The notes beneath the pieces were generated by a model that worked only from the letters and a program-made list of their open reading frames with translations, made no database searches and was not told the origin of the DNA. A stretch of DNA of 53,941 nt, from the NCBI GenBank assembly GCA_003133565.1, contig PKYB01000007.1:494-54434 (forward strand). Direction: 5' to 3'. Position numbers and translations under genes: made by a program. Below, in pieces: positions 37,561 to 45,498 of this stretch; positions within the stretch are counted from its first letter, which is position 1, and every line of letters begins with the position of its first letter. This stretch comes from Solirubrobacterales bacterium (GTDB lineage Bacteria; Actinomycetota; Thermoleophilia; Solirubrobacterales; Solirubrobacteraceae).

Positions 37561-38139
37561 TCAGTCTCCGCTCGCCGCGCCGCCGGCGTTGTCGGTGCTG
37601 GCGCCGGTGGTTCCCGTACCGGAGTCGCCGGTCGGCGCCTGCGAGCCGCCGCCGGGGCCAATCGACGTGCCCGTCGGACCAGTCGGGCTCGTCGTGCCGG
37701 TGCTCGTGCCGGTGGTACCCGTGCTCGTGCCCGTCGCGCCGGTGCTTGTGCCGCTCGTGCCGGTGCTTGTGCCGGTGGCGCCGGTGCTTGTGCCGCTCGT
37801 GCCGCTATTGCCCTTCGACGGCGGGGTGGTGGAGCCTGATGTCTGCGAGCGACACTGGCTGGGGACGTGGTTTGCAAGGTCAAAGTAGCCCTTAACCAAA
37901 TTGCCGACTAGTTTCTGATTGACGCTTGAAGGCAGAGCGTTGATATCGACATCGACGCGGTCGAGCGCCGCGTTCGCGCTGTCGCAGCTGTGGTTCGCGA
38001 GTGCCGTCGCGAGCATGCTGAGATCGTTTGAGATCGTGGTCGCGTTGCTCGCGGGTATCAGCCCTGCTGAGCTACCGCAGGCGGCAAGCACCAGCGCGCT
38101 GCCAACGGTTGCGCCGATCAGTGCTACGGCGCGCCTCAT
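37561..38139 (-). CDS. Lipoprotein with Gly/Ser/Thr repeat tail
   Basis: 192 residues. Signal peptide ends in LVLAACGSS with the lipidated Cys21. A small helical domain with two more Cys follows (TISNDLSMLATALANHSCDSANAALDRVDVDINALPSSVNQKLVGNLVKGY..., in pieces; second Cys in PSQCRSQ). The tail from about 100 on is a Gly-Thr-Ser repeat with a 14-residue period. ATG 38139 overlaps the phosphoesterase stop by 4 bases and also has TAGAGT 7 bases upstream, so it may be both coupled and independently transcribed. Kinase gene follows at 2 bases. Function unknown. Confidence 0.75.
   Translation of the reverse strand: MRRAVALIGATVGSALVLAACGSSAGLIPASNATTISNDLSMLATALANHSCDSANAALDRVDVDINALPSSVNQKLVGNLVKGYFDLANHVPSQCRSQTSGSTTPPSKGNSGTSGTSTGATGTSTGTSGTSTGATGTSTGTTGTSTGTTSPTGPTGTSIGPGGGSQAPTGDSGTGTTGASTDNAGGAASGD
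37690..37806 (-). repeat. Degenerate Gly/Thr/Ser-coding repeat (period 42, sub-period 12-15)
   Basis: Plus-strand words GGTGCTTGTGCCG and GGTGCTCGTGCC recur. A clear 42-base unit at 37736-37777 restarts at 37778. Codes the GTSTGTSGTSTGAT-type tail of the lipoprotein. Confidence 0.75.
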
Positions 38140-38867
38140 TGACCGTACTCTAGGCGCTCAGCTAGCGAATCGGGAAGGCCTGCGGCTCGGATTGCACTCG
38201 CTGCTCCCTCGATGTCGTAGTCGCAGCGATGGAAGTGCGCTGTCTCCTCGTCGAGGTCGAGCATCATCCACGCGGCTCTTGGATCGCCGTCGCGGGGCTG
38301 GCCGACGCTTCCGGGGTTCAGCAGCCACTCCCCGGCGGTGATGTCCACCTCGGTTCCCGCGTGCCGTACCTCGCCACCCGCAACACCGCCCTCCTGGCGA
38401 TCGAACGAGAGCGCGACATGTGAATGCCCGATCAAGCAGACACGCTGGTTCTGAGCGTCGAGGCAAAGCTCGGCGAGCAGCGCCGAAAGCACGTACTCCC
38501 ACACTGGATCGCGCGGACTTGCGTGGTAGAGGCCGACCTCTGACGCCGCTCCCGCTGGGCGGAGCGCGGCGAGAAACGCCAGATCTTCGGCGCCGATCAC
38601 CTCTTGTGTCCATTTCACGGCGAGGCTCGCGCCGCGCGAGAAGTCCTCGAGCGGAATCCCTCCAACGACCGCCATGTCGTGGTTCCCGCCCAGGCATACC
38701 GCGGTGTGGCGACGTGCAAGCTGGACGCACGCATCGGGTTCGGCGCCGTAGCCGACGAGGTCGCCGAGGCACCAGATCTCCTCAGCCGGGCTGGCCGCGA
38801 TGTCACTCAGCACAGCGTCAAACGCGTGCCTGTTGCCGTGAATGTCAGAGATAATTGCGACCCTCAT
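38136..38867 (-). CDS. Calcineurin-like metallophosphoesterase
   Basis: 243 residues from ATG 38867. Motifs MRVAIISDIHGN (DxH), WCLGDLVGYG (GD), CLGGNHDM (GNHD), IGHSHVALSF (GHxH), and NPGSVGQPRD, the order of the YfcE/MJ0936-like single-domain phosphodiesterases or serine/threonine phosphatases. It is first in an operon with a lipoprotein and a Ser/Thr kinase; a role opposing the kinase as a phosphatase is possible but unproven. ATG 38867 is chosen because strand beta-1 begins there. Confidence 0.92.
   Translation of the reverse strand: MRVAIISDIHGNRHAFDAVLSDIAASPAEEIWCLGDLVGYGAEPDACVQLARRHTAVCLGGNHDMAVVGGIPLEDFSRGASLAVKWTQEVIGAEDLAFLAALRPAGAASEVGLYHASPRDPVWEYVLSALLAELCLDAQNQRVCLIGHSHVALSFDRQEGGVAGGEVRHAGTEVDITAGEWLLNPGSVGQPRDGDPRAAWMMLDLDEETAHFHRCDYDIEGAASAIRAAGLPDSLAERLEYGQ
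38139..38152 (-). promoter_or_regulatory. Putative leaderless promoter inside the operon (-10 TAGAGT)
   Basis: TAGAGT on the minus strand (38152 to 38147) with a 7-base spacer to the lipoprotein ATG; it lies within the end of the phosphoesterase gene. Confidence 0.4.
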
Positions 38868-38977
38868 CGAGCATGTGACACCGGTCCACCTCGCCGATGT
38901 GTCGCTTCGCAGTCTTGCAGTCCGCGAGGCCGGACACTCCCGTTGCCGTCGCGCGCTCGACAGCGGCCCCGCTCGAC

Positions 38978-38992
38978 TACGCTGGCGAGGCG
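38978..38992 (+). promoter_or_regulatory. Putative leaderless promoter (-10 TACGCT)
   Basis: TACGCT at 38978-38983 with an 8-base spacer to GTG 38992. Confidence 0.5.
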
Positions 38993-40254
38993 TGCCCAAA
39001 AGCCTACACCGTGCCTGGACCTCCGCGCTCGTGTTCGCCGCGGCGAGCGCGCAGGCCGGCGCTCTGGCACTGCGACCGCGGGCCGGGACGATCCGGGCAC
39101 CGGCGGCTGCGCCCGAGGCTTATTTCACCGCCGAGGTCATCGACCGGGCACGGCAGTACGCGCGTCCCCAGCAGATGCTGCACGCCGCGAACAAGGCGCT
39201 GCACACCGCAACGCTTGTCTTGCTCGTGCGTCGCGGCACCGGCACGCCTTTGGGCCGCAAACGCCCCCAAGCTGCCGGGGCAAGTGGTGCGGCGCTCGCG
39301 CTGGCCCTCACGGCTGTGTCGCTGCCGCTCGACGCGCTGGCGCGCAAGCGGGCGCTCGACGCCGGGCTGGCGACGCAGTCCTGGCGGGGGTGGGCGGCCG
39401 ACGTGCTGCGAGCGAGTGCGCTCGGGGCCGCGTTCAGCGCTGGCGGCGCGGCGCTCGCCTGCTCTCTCATGCGCCGCTTCGGGGATCAATGGTGGCTTCC
39501 GGCGTCCGCTGGCGTCGTCGCCGTCGCGAGCGTCGCGACCTTCGCCGGCCCAGTGCTGCTTGATCCGATCTTCAACGACTTCACGCCACTGCCACCCGGC
39601 GATTTGCGCCGCGAAGTGCTGGAGATCGCCGAACGTGCCGGTGTGGGGATCGGCGAGGTGTTCGAGGTCGACGCCAGTCGGCGAAGCGCCACCGTCAACG
39701 CCTACGTTGCAGGTCTTGGCAGAACCCGCCGCGTGGTGCTCTTCGACACGCTGATAGGTAGCTTCACCCCAGCCGAGACGCGCCTCGTCGTGGCTCATGA
39801 GCTCGCGCACGTCGCTCACCGCGACGTCCCGCGGGGCCTCCTCTATGGCGCCCTCGTCGCGCCGGCCGCGACCCGCGCAACTGCTCAGCTGGCGGAGCGC
39901 CTCGACACTCGGATTGCTGGCGAGGGCTCGACGTTGCCAGCGCTCGCGCTTGCTGGCGGAGCCGTCGGAAGCCTGCTCGGCATCGTCGCGCGTCAGCTGT
40001 CGCGTGCGATCGAGCGCCGCGCCGACAGCTTCTCGCTCGAGCTGACCGACGACCCCGAATCGTTCATCTCCTTCGAGCAACGCATCACCGAGGCAAACCT
40101 CGCCGACCCCGATCCGCCACGCCTGCTCTCGCTGCTGCTGAGCACGCATCCGACCACGGTGCAGCGGATCGGCATCGCGCAGGCCTACCGCGCTGGCGCT
40201 CGGCCTACTCCTCGTCGTCGCCGACGGAGCCTTCGAACTCGGGCAGGTTCTTGA
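38992..40254 (+). CDS. M48-family membrane zinc protease (Ste24/CAAX protease 1-like)
   Basis: 420 residues from GTG 38992, chosen for its -10 box. N-terminal membrane helices (about 10-35, 95-120, 140-195), then the protease domain: NAYVAGLGRTRRVVLFDTLI, HExxH in VVAHELAHVAHRD (269-273) and third ligand Glu341 in AIERRADSFSLEL. The order matches Ste24-like M48 proteases. The C-terminus is a short Arg-rich tail; the last 50 bases overlap, tail to tail, the end of the DUF3467-like gene on the other strand. It may cut membrane proteins in quality control. Confidence 0.88.
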   Translation: MPKSLHRAWTSALVFAAASAQAGALALRPRAGTIRAPAAAPEAYFTAEVIDRARQYARPQQMLHAANKALHTATLVLLVRRGTGTPLGRKRPQAAGASGAALALALTAVSLPLDALARKRALDAGLATQSWRGWAADVLRASALGAAFSAGGAALACSLMRRFGDQWWLPASAGVVAVASVATFAGPVLLDPIFNDFTPLPPGDLRREVLEIAERAGVGIGEVFEVDASRRSATVNAYVAGLGRTRRVVLFDTLIGSFTPAETRLVVAHELAHVAHRDVPRGLLYGALVAPAATRATAQLAERLDTRIAGEGSTLPALALAGGAVGSLLGIVARQLSRAIERRADSFSLELTDDPESFISFEQRITEANLADPDPPRLLSLLLSTHPTTVQRIGIAQAYRAGARPTPRRRRRSLRTRAGS

Positions 40255-40519
40255 TCCCCTCGCGCGCAGTCCAGCGCGAGTAGTTGTCCTCGAGCGCGGT
40301 GATCAACTCGCGTGCAAAGCGTGGCGAGAGGTTGATGCGCGAGACGACGACGCCTGGAATCTCGCCGGACTCGACCTCGTGGTCGACTCGGGCGAAGGTG
40401 ATCGTGAACTCGTAGTCGGAATGACTGATGTTCGCGAAATTGGCGTAGTGACCCGCCATGACCTCAGGCGAGAGATGAATGTTGATCTGGCGCTCGCCAC
40501 CGGGCGGATCAGGACTCAT
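40205..40519 (-). CDS. DUF3467-like protein
   Basis: 104 residues from ATG 40519. The stretch [35 protein letters not shown] (read in pieces: [28 protein letters not shown]) is typical of the DUF3467 family of small cytosolic proteins of unknown role, followed by [27 protein letters not shown]. Its start diverges from rlmH, with only 19 bases between the two start codons. Convergent overlap with the M48 gene. Confidence 0.8.
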   Translation of the reverse strand: MSPDPPGGERQINIHLSPEVMAGHYANFANISHSDYEFTITFARVDHEVESGEIPGVVVSRINLSPRFARELITALEDNYSRWTAREGIKNLPEFEGSVGDDEE

Positions 40520-40539
40520 CGCGCTTAGTATCGCAGCCG
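40519..40539. promoter_or_regulatory. Shared symmetric -10 box for two leaderless genes
   Basis: TTAGTATC at 40525-40532 reads TAGTAT on the plus strand (7 bases before rlmH GTG 40539) and GATACT on the minus strand (7 bases before ATG 40519). Confidence 0.55.
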
Positions 40540-40946
40540 TGCGAATCGTCGTCATCGCCGTTGGACGACTACGCGCGCCCTACCTCGACGACGTGGGCCA
40601 TTACGAGAAGCTGATCGGGCGTTATGCGCAGCTTGAGCAGGTGCAGGTAGCGGAGGCCGAGCGCGTCGTCGCACGCCTGCCCGAGCGGGCCTACGTGTCG
40701 CTGCTCGCCAGCGATGGCGAGTCCTACACGAGCACCGCGTTTGCCCGCTTCATCGAGGAACGGCGAGCCTCGGGCCGCGATCTAGCGTTCGTGATCGGCG
40801 GCGCGCACGGGCTCGAGCTCAAACAGGCGGCCCACCGACTGTCGCTCGGAACCCTCACCTTGCCCCATCAACTGGCGCGGGTCGTGCTGCTTGAGCAGCT
40901 CTATCGCGCGCACAAGATCATCGCTGGGGAGCCTTACCATTACTGA
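40539..40946 (+). CDS. rlmH: 23S rRNA pseudouridine-1915 N3-methyltransferase
   Basis: 135 residues from GTG 40539. SPOUT-fold protein with the RlmH stretches [33 protein letters not shown], the SAM-binding knot [10 protein letters not shown] and [28 protein letters not shown] at the C-terminus. Normal length. Methylates helix 69 of the large-subunit rRNA. An upstream in-frame start at 40479 was rejected because it would lie inside the divergent gene and add an unrelated leader. Confidence 0.95.
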   Translation: MRIVVIAVGRLRAPYLDDVGHYEKLIGRYAQLEQVQVAEAERVVARLPERAYVSLLASDGESYTSTAFARFIEERRASGRDLAFVIGGAHGLELKQAAHRLSLGTLTLPHQLARVVLLEQLYRAHKIIAGEPYHY

Positions 40947-40961
40947 CCGCGAGCGCGTCGA

Positions 40962-40974
40962 TAGGCTCAGTCAA
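40962..40974 (+). promoter_or_regulatory. Putative leaderless promoter (-10 TAGGCT) of argS
   Basis: TAGGCT at 40962-40967 with a 6-base spacer to ATG 40974. Confidence 0.55.
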
Positions 40975-42593
40975 TGGGCTCGGTCGAGCAACTACACGAA
41001 ACCGTGCGCGATGCCGCCGCGACGCTGGTCGGCGATAGCGCCGTAGCGCGCGCCGTCAAGCTCGAGCGTCCGCCGCGCGCCGAGCTCGGCGATTATTCGA
41101 CTAACGCTGCACTGCTGCTAGCGCCCAAACTCGGCCTGCCGCCGCGAGACGTTGCGCAGACGTTGGCGATCGAGCTCGGCAGCCGGCTCGGTAGCGTGCT
41201 CGCGCGGACCGAGGTGGCTGGGCCAGGATTCCTCAATCTCTTCCTCAGCGACCAGTGGCTGGCCGCTGCGCTCGGCGGCGTGCTCGAGGCCGGTGATCGT
41301 TTCGGGGCGGCCGAGAAGGCCGCGGCCGCGCGCATCGACGTCGAGTTTGTCTCAGCGAACCCAACCGGTCCACTCCACATCGGGCATGCTCGTGGCGCGG
41401 CCTACGGCGACGCCCTCTCACGGCTGCTCGCCTTCCGCGGTTTCGAGATAACGCGCGAGTTCTACATCAACGACTACGGCAGCCAGGTGCGCAAGCTCGG
41501 CGAATCGGTGGCGGCAATCGCGCGTGGCGAGCCGGTCGCGAGCGACGGATACCACGGCGACTACGTCGCCACGCTCGTGCCCGCCGAGCGCGCACTCCAG
41601 CTCGACATCGACGAGCTTTCGCGGGAGGCGCTGGCGGCCTGCCTCGAACAGATTCGGGCTTCGTTGGAGCGCTTCGGCGTGCGCTTCGACGTCTGGTTCT
41701 CCGAGCGCTCGCTGCACGAGAGCGGCGCTGTCGAGCGGGTTCTCGAGCGGCTCGCCGCGAACGGTGAGAGCTATCGCAGCGAGGGTGCCCTGTGGCTGCG
41801 TACGAGCACGCACGGGGACGACAAGGATCGGGTGCTGGAGCGTTCTGACGGCGATACGACGTACTTCGCCTCGGACATTGCCTATCTCGAGGACAAGCGC
41901 TCGCGCGGGTTCGACCGGATGATCTACGTCTGGGGCTCCGACCACCACGGCTACGAGGCGCGGATGAAGTCGGCGTGTGCGGCACTCGGAGGAGATCCGG
42001 AGACAGTTGAGCTGATCGCGCTGCAGTTCGTGCACCTCGTCGGCGGCGGCGGCGCGCGTGTCGCGATGTCAAAGCGCGAAGGGGAGTACGTCACGCTCGA
42101 CGAGCTCGTCGAGCAGGTCGGCGTTGACGCCGCGCGATATTTCCTGCTCGCGCGCTCGCACGACACGACCGTCGAACTCGATAGCGACCTCGCGGTCAGT
42201 AGGAGCGCAGATAACCCCGTCTACTACGTGCAATACGCCCACGCGAGGATCGCCTCGCTACTGGCGAAACTCGGCAGCGATCGCGTCGAAGAGGCGCTCG
42301 GCGAGGTGGCGCCGGTGCCCTCCCTGCACCCGTCTGAGCGCGCGCTGCTCAAGCGGCTGCTCGCTTTCCCCGCTGATCTTGAAGATGCCGCGGAGCGTCG
42401 CGCTCCGCACCGCGTCGCTACGGCTGTGCTCGACATCGCCCAGCAGTTCACCGCCTTCTATCGCGACTGCCACGTCGTAGGAGCCAAGCCGAGGGCGAGC
42501 GAGTCACTGCGGATCGCCCTTGCGCTGGCTACGCAGCGCACCCTCGCGATTTCGCTTGGACTGCTCGGTGTCAGCGCGCCGGACCGGATGTGA
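40974..42593 (+). CDS. argS: Arginyl-tRNA synthetase
   Basis: 539 residues. N-terminal Add-1-type domain (ELGDYSTNAALLLAPKLG), HIGH motif in NPTGPLHIGHARGAAYGDAL, then FYINDYGSQV, the KMSKS-like loop VAMSKREGEYVTL, and the DALR anticodon-binding helices at the C-terminus (ending SLGLLGVSAPDRM). Complete class I enzyme charging tRNA-Arg. Convergent with ccmH, 10 bases apart. Confidence 0.97.
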   Translation: MGSVEQLHETVRDAAATLVGDSAVARAVKLERPPRAELGDYSTNAALLLAPKLGLPPRDVAQTLAIELGSRLGSVLARTEVAGPGFLNLFLSDQWLAAALGGVLEAGDRFGAAEKAAAARIDVEFVSANPTGPLHIGHARGAAYGDALSRLLAFRGFEITREFYINDYGSQVRKLGESVAAIARGEPVASDGYHGDYVATLVPAERALQLDIDELSREALAACLEQIRASLERFGVRFDVWFSERSLHESGAVERVLERLAANGESYRSEGALWLRTSTHGDDKDRVLERSDGDTTYFASDIAYLEDKRSRGFDRMIYVWGSDHHGYEARMKSACAALGGDPETVELIALQFVHLVGGGGARVAMSKREGEYVTLDELVEQVGVDAARYFLLARSHDTTVELDSDLAVSRSADNPVYYVQYAHARIASLLAKLGSDRVEEALGEVAPVPSLHPSERALLKRLLAFPADLEDAAERRAPHRVATAVLDIAQQFTAFYRDCHVVGAKPRASESLRIALALATQRTLAISLGLLGVSAPDRM

Positions 42594-42603
42594 CGCTCGG
42601 CGC

Positions 42604-43098
42604 TCAGCGCGAACGCGGGCGTGGGGCGGCGCGAGACGGCTCATAGCGCGCGAGTTCCTGCTCGAGTCGCGAGGCATCCTCTGGGCTGAGCGGCGTCGGG
42701 GGGGCCGCACCGTCTGGGCTTGCTTGTTTTTGGTTTGCGCGCCAGCGCGGCAGCAGGAGGGCAAGCAGTGCGAGAAGCGCAAGCACGACTACGACCGGGA
42801 CGATGTAGACCGTCAGGTTGAAGCCACTGGCCCGGGGCAGCGCCAGGACGGTCGGCCCGTACTGCGCGACCAGTGCTCGCTTGACCTGGGCCGCGGTGTC
42901 ACCACGGTCGATCAACTGCTGGATGTAGGAGCGCTCCGCGTCGGCCTGCGGCGACACGGCGACCTGCAGCGGGATCCCGCACGTGACGCACATCACCTGT
43001 GGCAAGATCGCCTCCATCGAGGTCCGTTGCTTGACCGCGGCGGCGGCGGCCGGAAGCAGCGCCAGCGCGAGCAGCGCGATCAGCGCGGCGCGCTTCAC
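42604..43098 (-). CDS. ccmH: CcmH-like cytochrome c maturation protein
   Basis: 164 residues from GTG 43098, whose first bases overlap the ccmG stop (GTGA). Signal peptide VKRAALIALLALALLPAAAAA, then the redox pair C37-V-T-C40 in VMCVTCGIPL, where CcmH normally has a (L/V)RCxxC motif; helical AERSYIQQLIDRGDTAAQVKRALVAQYG fits the CcmH three-helix domain. A single C-terminal membrane helix (YIVPVVVVLALLALLALLL) follows. It would reduce the apocytochrome CxxCH thiols together with CcmG. The pair is separated from ccmE and ccmF by about 9 kb. Confidence 0.85.
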   Translation of the reverse strand: MKRAALIALLALALLPAAAAAVKQRTSMEAILPQVMCVTCGIPLQVAVSPQADAERSYIQQLIDRGDTAAQVKRALVAQYGPTVLALPRASGFNLTVYIVPVVVVLALLALLALLLPRWRANQKQASPDGAAPPTPLSPEDASRLEQELARYEPSRAAPRPRSR

Positions 43099-43652
43099 GT
43101 CCGTTCGGCTTCGACAATCGCGCGGGTAAGCCACGACTGCTCGGTGATCTCGCCGCGCGATATTGCGACGACGTGCAGTTGGCGGTTGAGCACGAAGGTT
43201 TCGGGGATCTTGTCGGTGCCGTAACCGGCGGCGTAGGAGCCGTTGATGTCGCGAAGGTTCGGGTAGGAAAGCCCAAACGATTTGATCGAGGACAGCGCGT
43301 TGGCGGTGATGTCCTTGTAAGTGATGCCGACGACCGTGCCGGCGTGGTCTGCCGTGAGCGTCCGCTGCGCCCGCTCGAGCAGAGGCGCCTCGGCGGCGCA
43401 GGGCGGGCACCACGATGCCCAGAAGTTGACGACGATCACGCCGCCGCGCCATTGCGTGAGTCGCGCGGTCGGTCCGCCAGCGTTATTGAGCACCGGCAAC
43501 GGGCGTGTGACATTTGGCGCCGCCGGCTGACGTCCAGCGGCGAGCGCCTCGTCGAGCGCGCGGCTGGCTCCCTGCGTCGTGAGGCCGAAGGCGAGCAGGG
43601 CAACCAGCGCTGCGGCGAAGACGGCCGTGATAATTGGGCCGAGCCGGCGCAT
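43095..43652 (-). CDS. ccmG: Thioredoxin-like cytochrome c maturation protein (CcmG/DsbE/ResA type)
   Basis: 185 residues from ATG 43652. N-terminal membrane anchor (IITAVFAAALVALLAFGL), then a thioredoxin fold with WCPPC (C82, C85), VVNFWASWCPPC, GTVVGITYKD, IPETFVLN (cis-Pro). Keeps apocytochrome haem-binding thiols reduced outside the membrane. TAGGCT 8 bases before ATG 43652 supports this start over TTG 43661. Overlaps ccmH by 4 bases. Confidence 0.9.
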   Translation of the reverse strand: MRRLGPIITAVFAAALVALLAFGLTTQGASRALDEALAAGRQPAAPNVTRPLPVLNNAGGPTARLTQWRGGVIVVNFWASWCPPCAAEAPLLERAQRTLTADHAGTVVGITYKDITANALSSIKSFGLSYPNLRDINGSYAAGYGTDKIPETFVLNRQLHVVAISRGEITEQSWLTRAIVEAERT

Positions 43653-43691
43653 AGGACGCAAGCCTAGACGGCTAGGATCTGCACGGCTCCA

Positions 43692-43762
43692 GCGGGATTA
43701 GTTCATCGGTAGAACGCGAGCTTCCCAAGCTCGAGAGACGGGTTCGATTCCCGTATCCCGCT
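43692..43762 (+). tRNA. tRNA-Gly, anticodon CCC
   Basis: 71 bases. Acceptor GCGGGAT (43692-43698) pairs with ATCCCGC (43755-43761), discriminator T at 43762, no encoded CCA. D-arm GTTC-ATCGGTA-GAAC, anticodon arm CGAGC-TTCCCAA-GCTCG (loop T-T-CCC-A-A), T-arm ACGGG-TTCGATT-CCCGT. Cloverleaf is perfect. Its 3' end is repeated at 49671. Confidence 0.97.
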
Positions 43763-43776
43763 TAGAAGAAATACCT
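43740..43776 (+). repeat. attL-like copy: 3' end of tRNA-Gly
   Basis: GGGTTCGATTCCCGTATCC at 43740-43758 plus CGCTT and GAAAT further on; matches 49671-49705 with one base deletion and a few substitutions. Confidence 0.7.
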
Positions 43777-44077
43777 GCAAATCCGCTGTTTTCGGTTTGC
43801 TGGTGGTTGCAATATGTAGTGGGAAAACAGGCCGCCGAGAGCGCAATCGGCGGCCGGATTTGCACCGGGCCTGGGCCAGCCTGGGTCGCCGAAATGGCGG
43901 CCAGACGCGTCGCCGGGCAGGGAAGGCGGCGCCTCTACGCAACGTGGACGGCGCGCGAGTCGAACCCTCATTTTCGGCTGGTCGCTTCGCTACGCTGGGG
44001 TCGTGTCTGCGGTTGCTTCAGAACGAGCTGTTCGTCCTGGTCGCGACAGGTCAGACGCGCCGTATTCGTGGTCGCCG
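43763..44077. other. Non-coding stretch after tRNA-Gly
   Basis: About 315 bases with no credible gene. It contains a perfect 9-base inverted repeat (GGCCGCCGA / TCGGCGGCC, 43830-43855). On the minus strand this is followed by TGTTTTCCC, so it could end transcription arriving from the island side; on the plus side there is no T-run. Base composition at 43770-43830 is noticeably less GC-rich than its surroundings. Confidence 0.5.
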
Positions 44078-44287
44078 GCCTACGCAACCGGGGCCGCCGG
44101 CCGGGTAGTCGATCGCTCGATGCAGCTGTTCGGCGGCTACGGCGTCGCCAAGGAGCTGCCCTTCGAACGCTGGTATCGCGAGCTGCGAATCCGGCGGATC
44201 GGCGAGGGCTCCACGGAGACTCAGCGGATGCTCGTCTCGCGCGATCTGCTGCGTGCGTTGCGCTACAAGGCCGCATGGGAACCGTGA
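44078..44287 (+). pseudogene. 3' remnant of an acyl-CoA dehydrogenase gene
   Basis: About 69 codons encode only the last helices of an acyl-CoA dehydrogenase: AAGRVVDRSMQLFGGYGVAKE, FERWYRELRIRRIGEGSTETQRMLV and SRDLLRAL, matching the family's FGG-x-G...R(I/L)-x-R(I/L)-x-EG(T/S)-x-E-x-QR pattern. The other ~300 residues (flavin and substrate domains) are missing upstream, so the gene is cut off near the island's tRNA end. Its stop overlaps the pobA start by 13 bases, which suggests the two were once in one operon. Confidence 0.8.
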
Positions 44288-45471
44288 TCAGCGAGACGGT
44301 CACGCGCACGCAGGTCGGGATTGTAGGCGCAGGCCCCGCGGGCTTGACGCTCAGCCTGCTGCTGGCGCGCGCTGGCATCGAGTCGGTGGTCCTCGAGAGC
44401 CGCAGCCGCGAGTACATCGAGCGGCGCGTGCGCGCCGGACTGCTCGAGCAGAACACGGTTGATCTGCTGCGTAGCCTCGGCGTCGCCGAGCGGCTCGATC
44501 GCGAAGGCCTGTTGCACAACGGCATCTACCTGCGCCACGAGGGACAGACCCTGCATATCCCAATTTTCGAGCTTACGGGTCGCCAGGTCACGATCTACGG
44601 ACAGCAGGAGGTGGTCAAGGATCTCGTGGCGGAGCGCCTGGCTCAGGGCGGAACGCTCGATTTCGAGGTTTCCGATCTAGCCGTGCACGACCTCGACGCG
44701 GATCTCGCGCGGATCACCTACAGCAGCGGCGGCGTCCGGCACACGCTCGAGTGCGATTTCATCGCGGGCTGTGACGGCTTTCACGGCGTCTGCCGGGCGT
44801 CCGCAGGGGCGCTGATCGAGCACGAGTACGTCTACCCGTTCAGCTGGCTCGGGATTCTCGCCGAGGCGCCGCCGTCGACCGACGAGTTGATCTACGCCTG
44901 GCACGAGCATGGCTTTGCGCTCTACTCGATGCGCTCGTCCAAGGTCAGTCGCCTCTACCTGCAGGTGCCCAACGACGAGCCGCTCGACGACTGGCCTGAT
45001 GAGCGGATCTGGGCGGAGCTGCAAACGCGGCTGGCGAGCGCCGGCTGGTCGGTGACCGAAGGCCCGATTTTTGAGAAGGGTGTGACACCGATGCGGAGCT
45101 ACGTCTGCGAACCGCTACGCCATGGTCGCCTGTTCCTGGCCGGTGACGCCGCGCACATCGTGCCCCCAACCGGAGCCAAGGGCCTAAACCTCGCGGTCAA
45201 CGACGTGCGCCTGCTAGCCGCCGCGCTCGCAAGCTGGTATCGGAGCGGCTCGATCGATGATCTCGACGGCTATTCGGAGACGGCGCTCAGACGCATCTGG
45301 CGCGCGCAGGACTTCTCCAACTACATGACCCAGTTGCTGCACCGCCTGGCGGGCGACACGTTTGGCGGCAAACTCCAGCTGGCGCGCCTCGGATATCTCG
45401 CTCGCTCAAGCGCCGCAGCAACGAGCCTCGCCGAGAATTACGTCGGACTTCCCGCGACCGAGGAGTTCTGA
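44275..45471 (+). CDS. pobA: 4-hydroxybenzoate 3-monooxygenase-like flavoprotein
   Basis: 398 residues from ATG 44275. FAD-binding GAGPAG (18-23), VVLESRSREYIERRVRAGLLEQNTV in pieces (the ESRSR and RAGLLEQ elements are typical of PobA), DG motif IAGCDGFHGVCR, GD motif LFLAGDAAHIVPPTGAKGLNLAVND, and the PobA length of about 394. Hydroxylates 4-hydroxybenzoate to protocatechuate with NAD(P)H and oxygen. The open frame continues far upstream without family similarity; the ATG at 44275 fits the normal N-terminus. It is flanked by a truncated acyl-CoA dehydrogenase and a broken CoA-transferase, pieces of an aromatic-degradation cluster. Confidence 0.85.
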   Translation: MGTVISETVTRTQVGIVGAGPAGLTLSLLLARAGIESVVLESRSREYIERRVRAGLLEQNTVDLLRSLGVAERLDREGLLHNGIYLRHEGQTLHIPIFELTGRQVTIYGQQEVVKDLVAERLAQGGTLDFEVSDLAVHDLDADLARITYSSGGVRHTLECDFIAGCDGFHGVCRASAGALIEHEYVYPFSWLGILAEAPPSTDELIYAWHEHGFALYSMRSSKVSRLYLQVPNDEPLDDWPDERIWAELQTRLASAGWSVTEGPIFEKGVTPMRSYVCEPLRHGRLFLAGDAAHIVPPTGAKGLNLAVNDVRLLAAALASWYRSGSIDDLDGYSETALRRIWRAQDFSNYMTQLLHRLAGDTFGGKLQLARLGYLARSSAAATSLAENYVGLPATEEF

Positions 45472-45498
45472 GACGGGGCATTCACGCAGCCTGGGACC

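Noticed and set aside
43807-44274. Long N-terminal extension in frame with pobA
   Set aside because: The frame is open for ~150 codons, but the encoded residues are Arg/Gly-rich noise overlapping the acyl-CoA dehydrogenase remnant in another frame; PobA's normal N-terminus starts at 44275.
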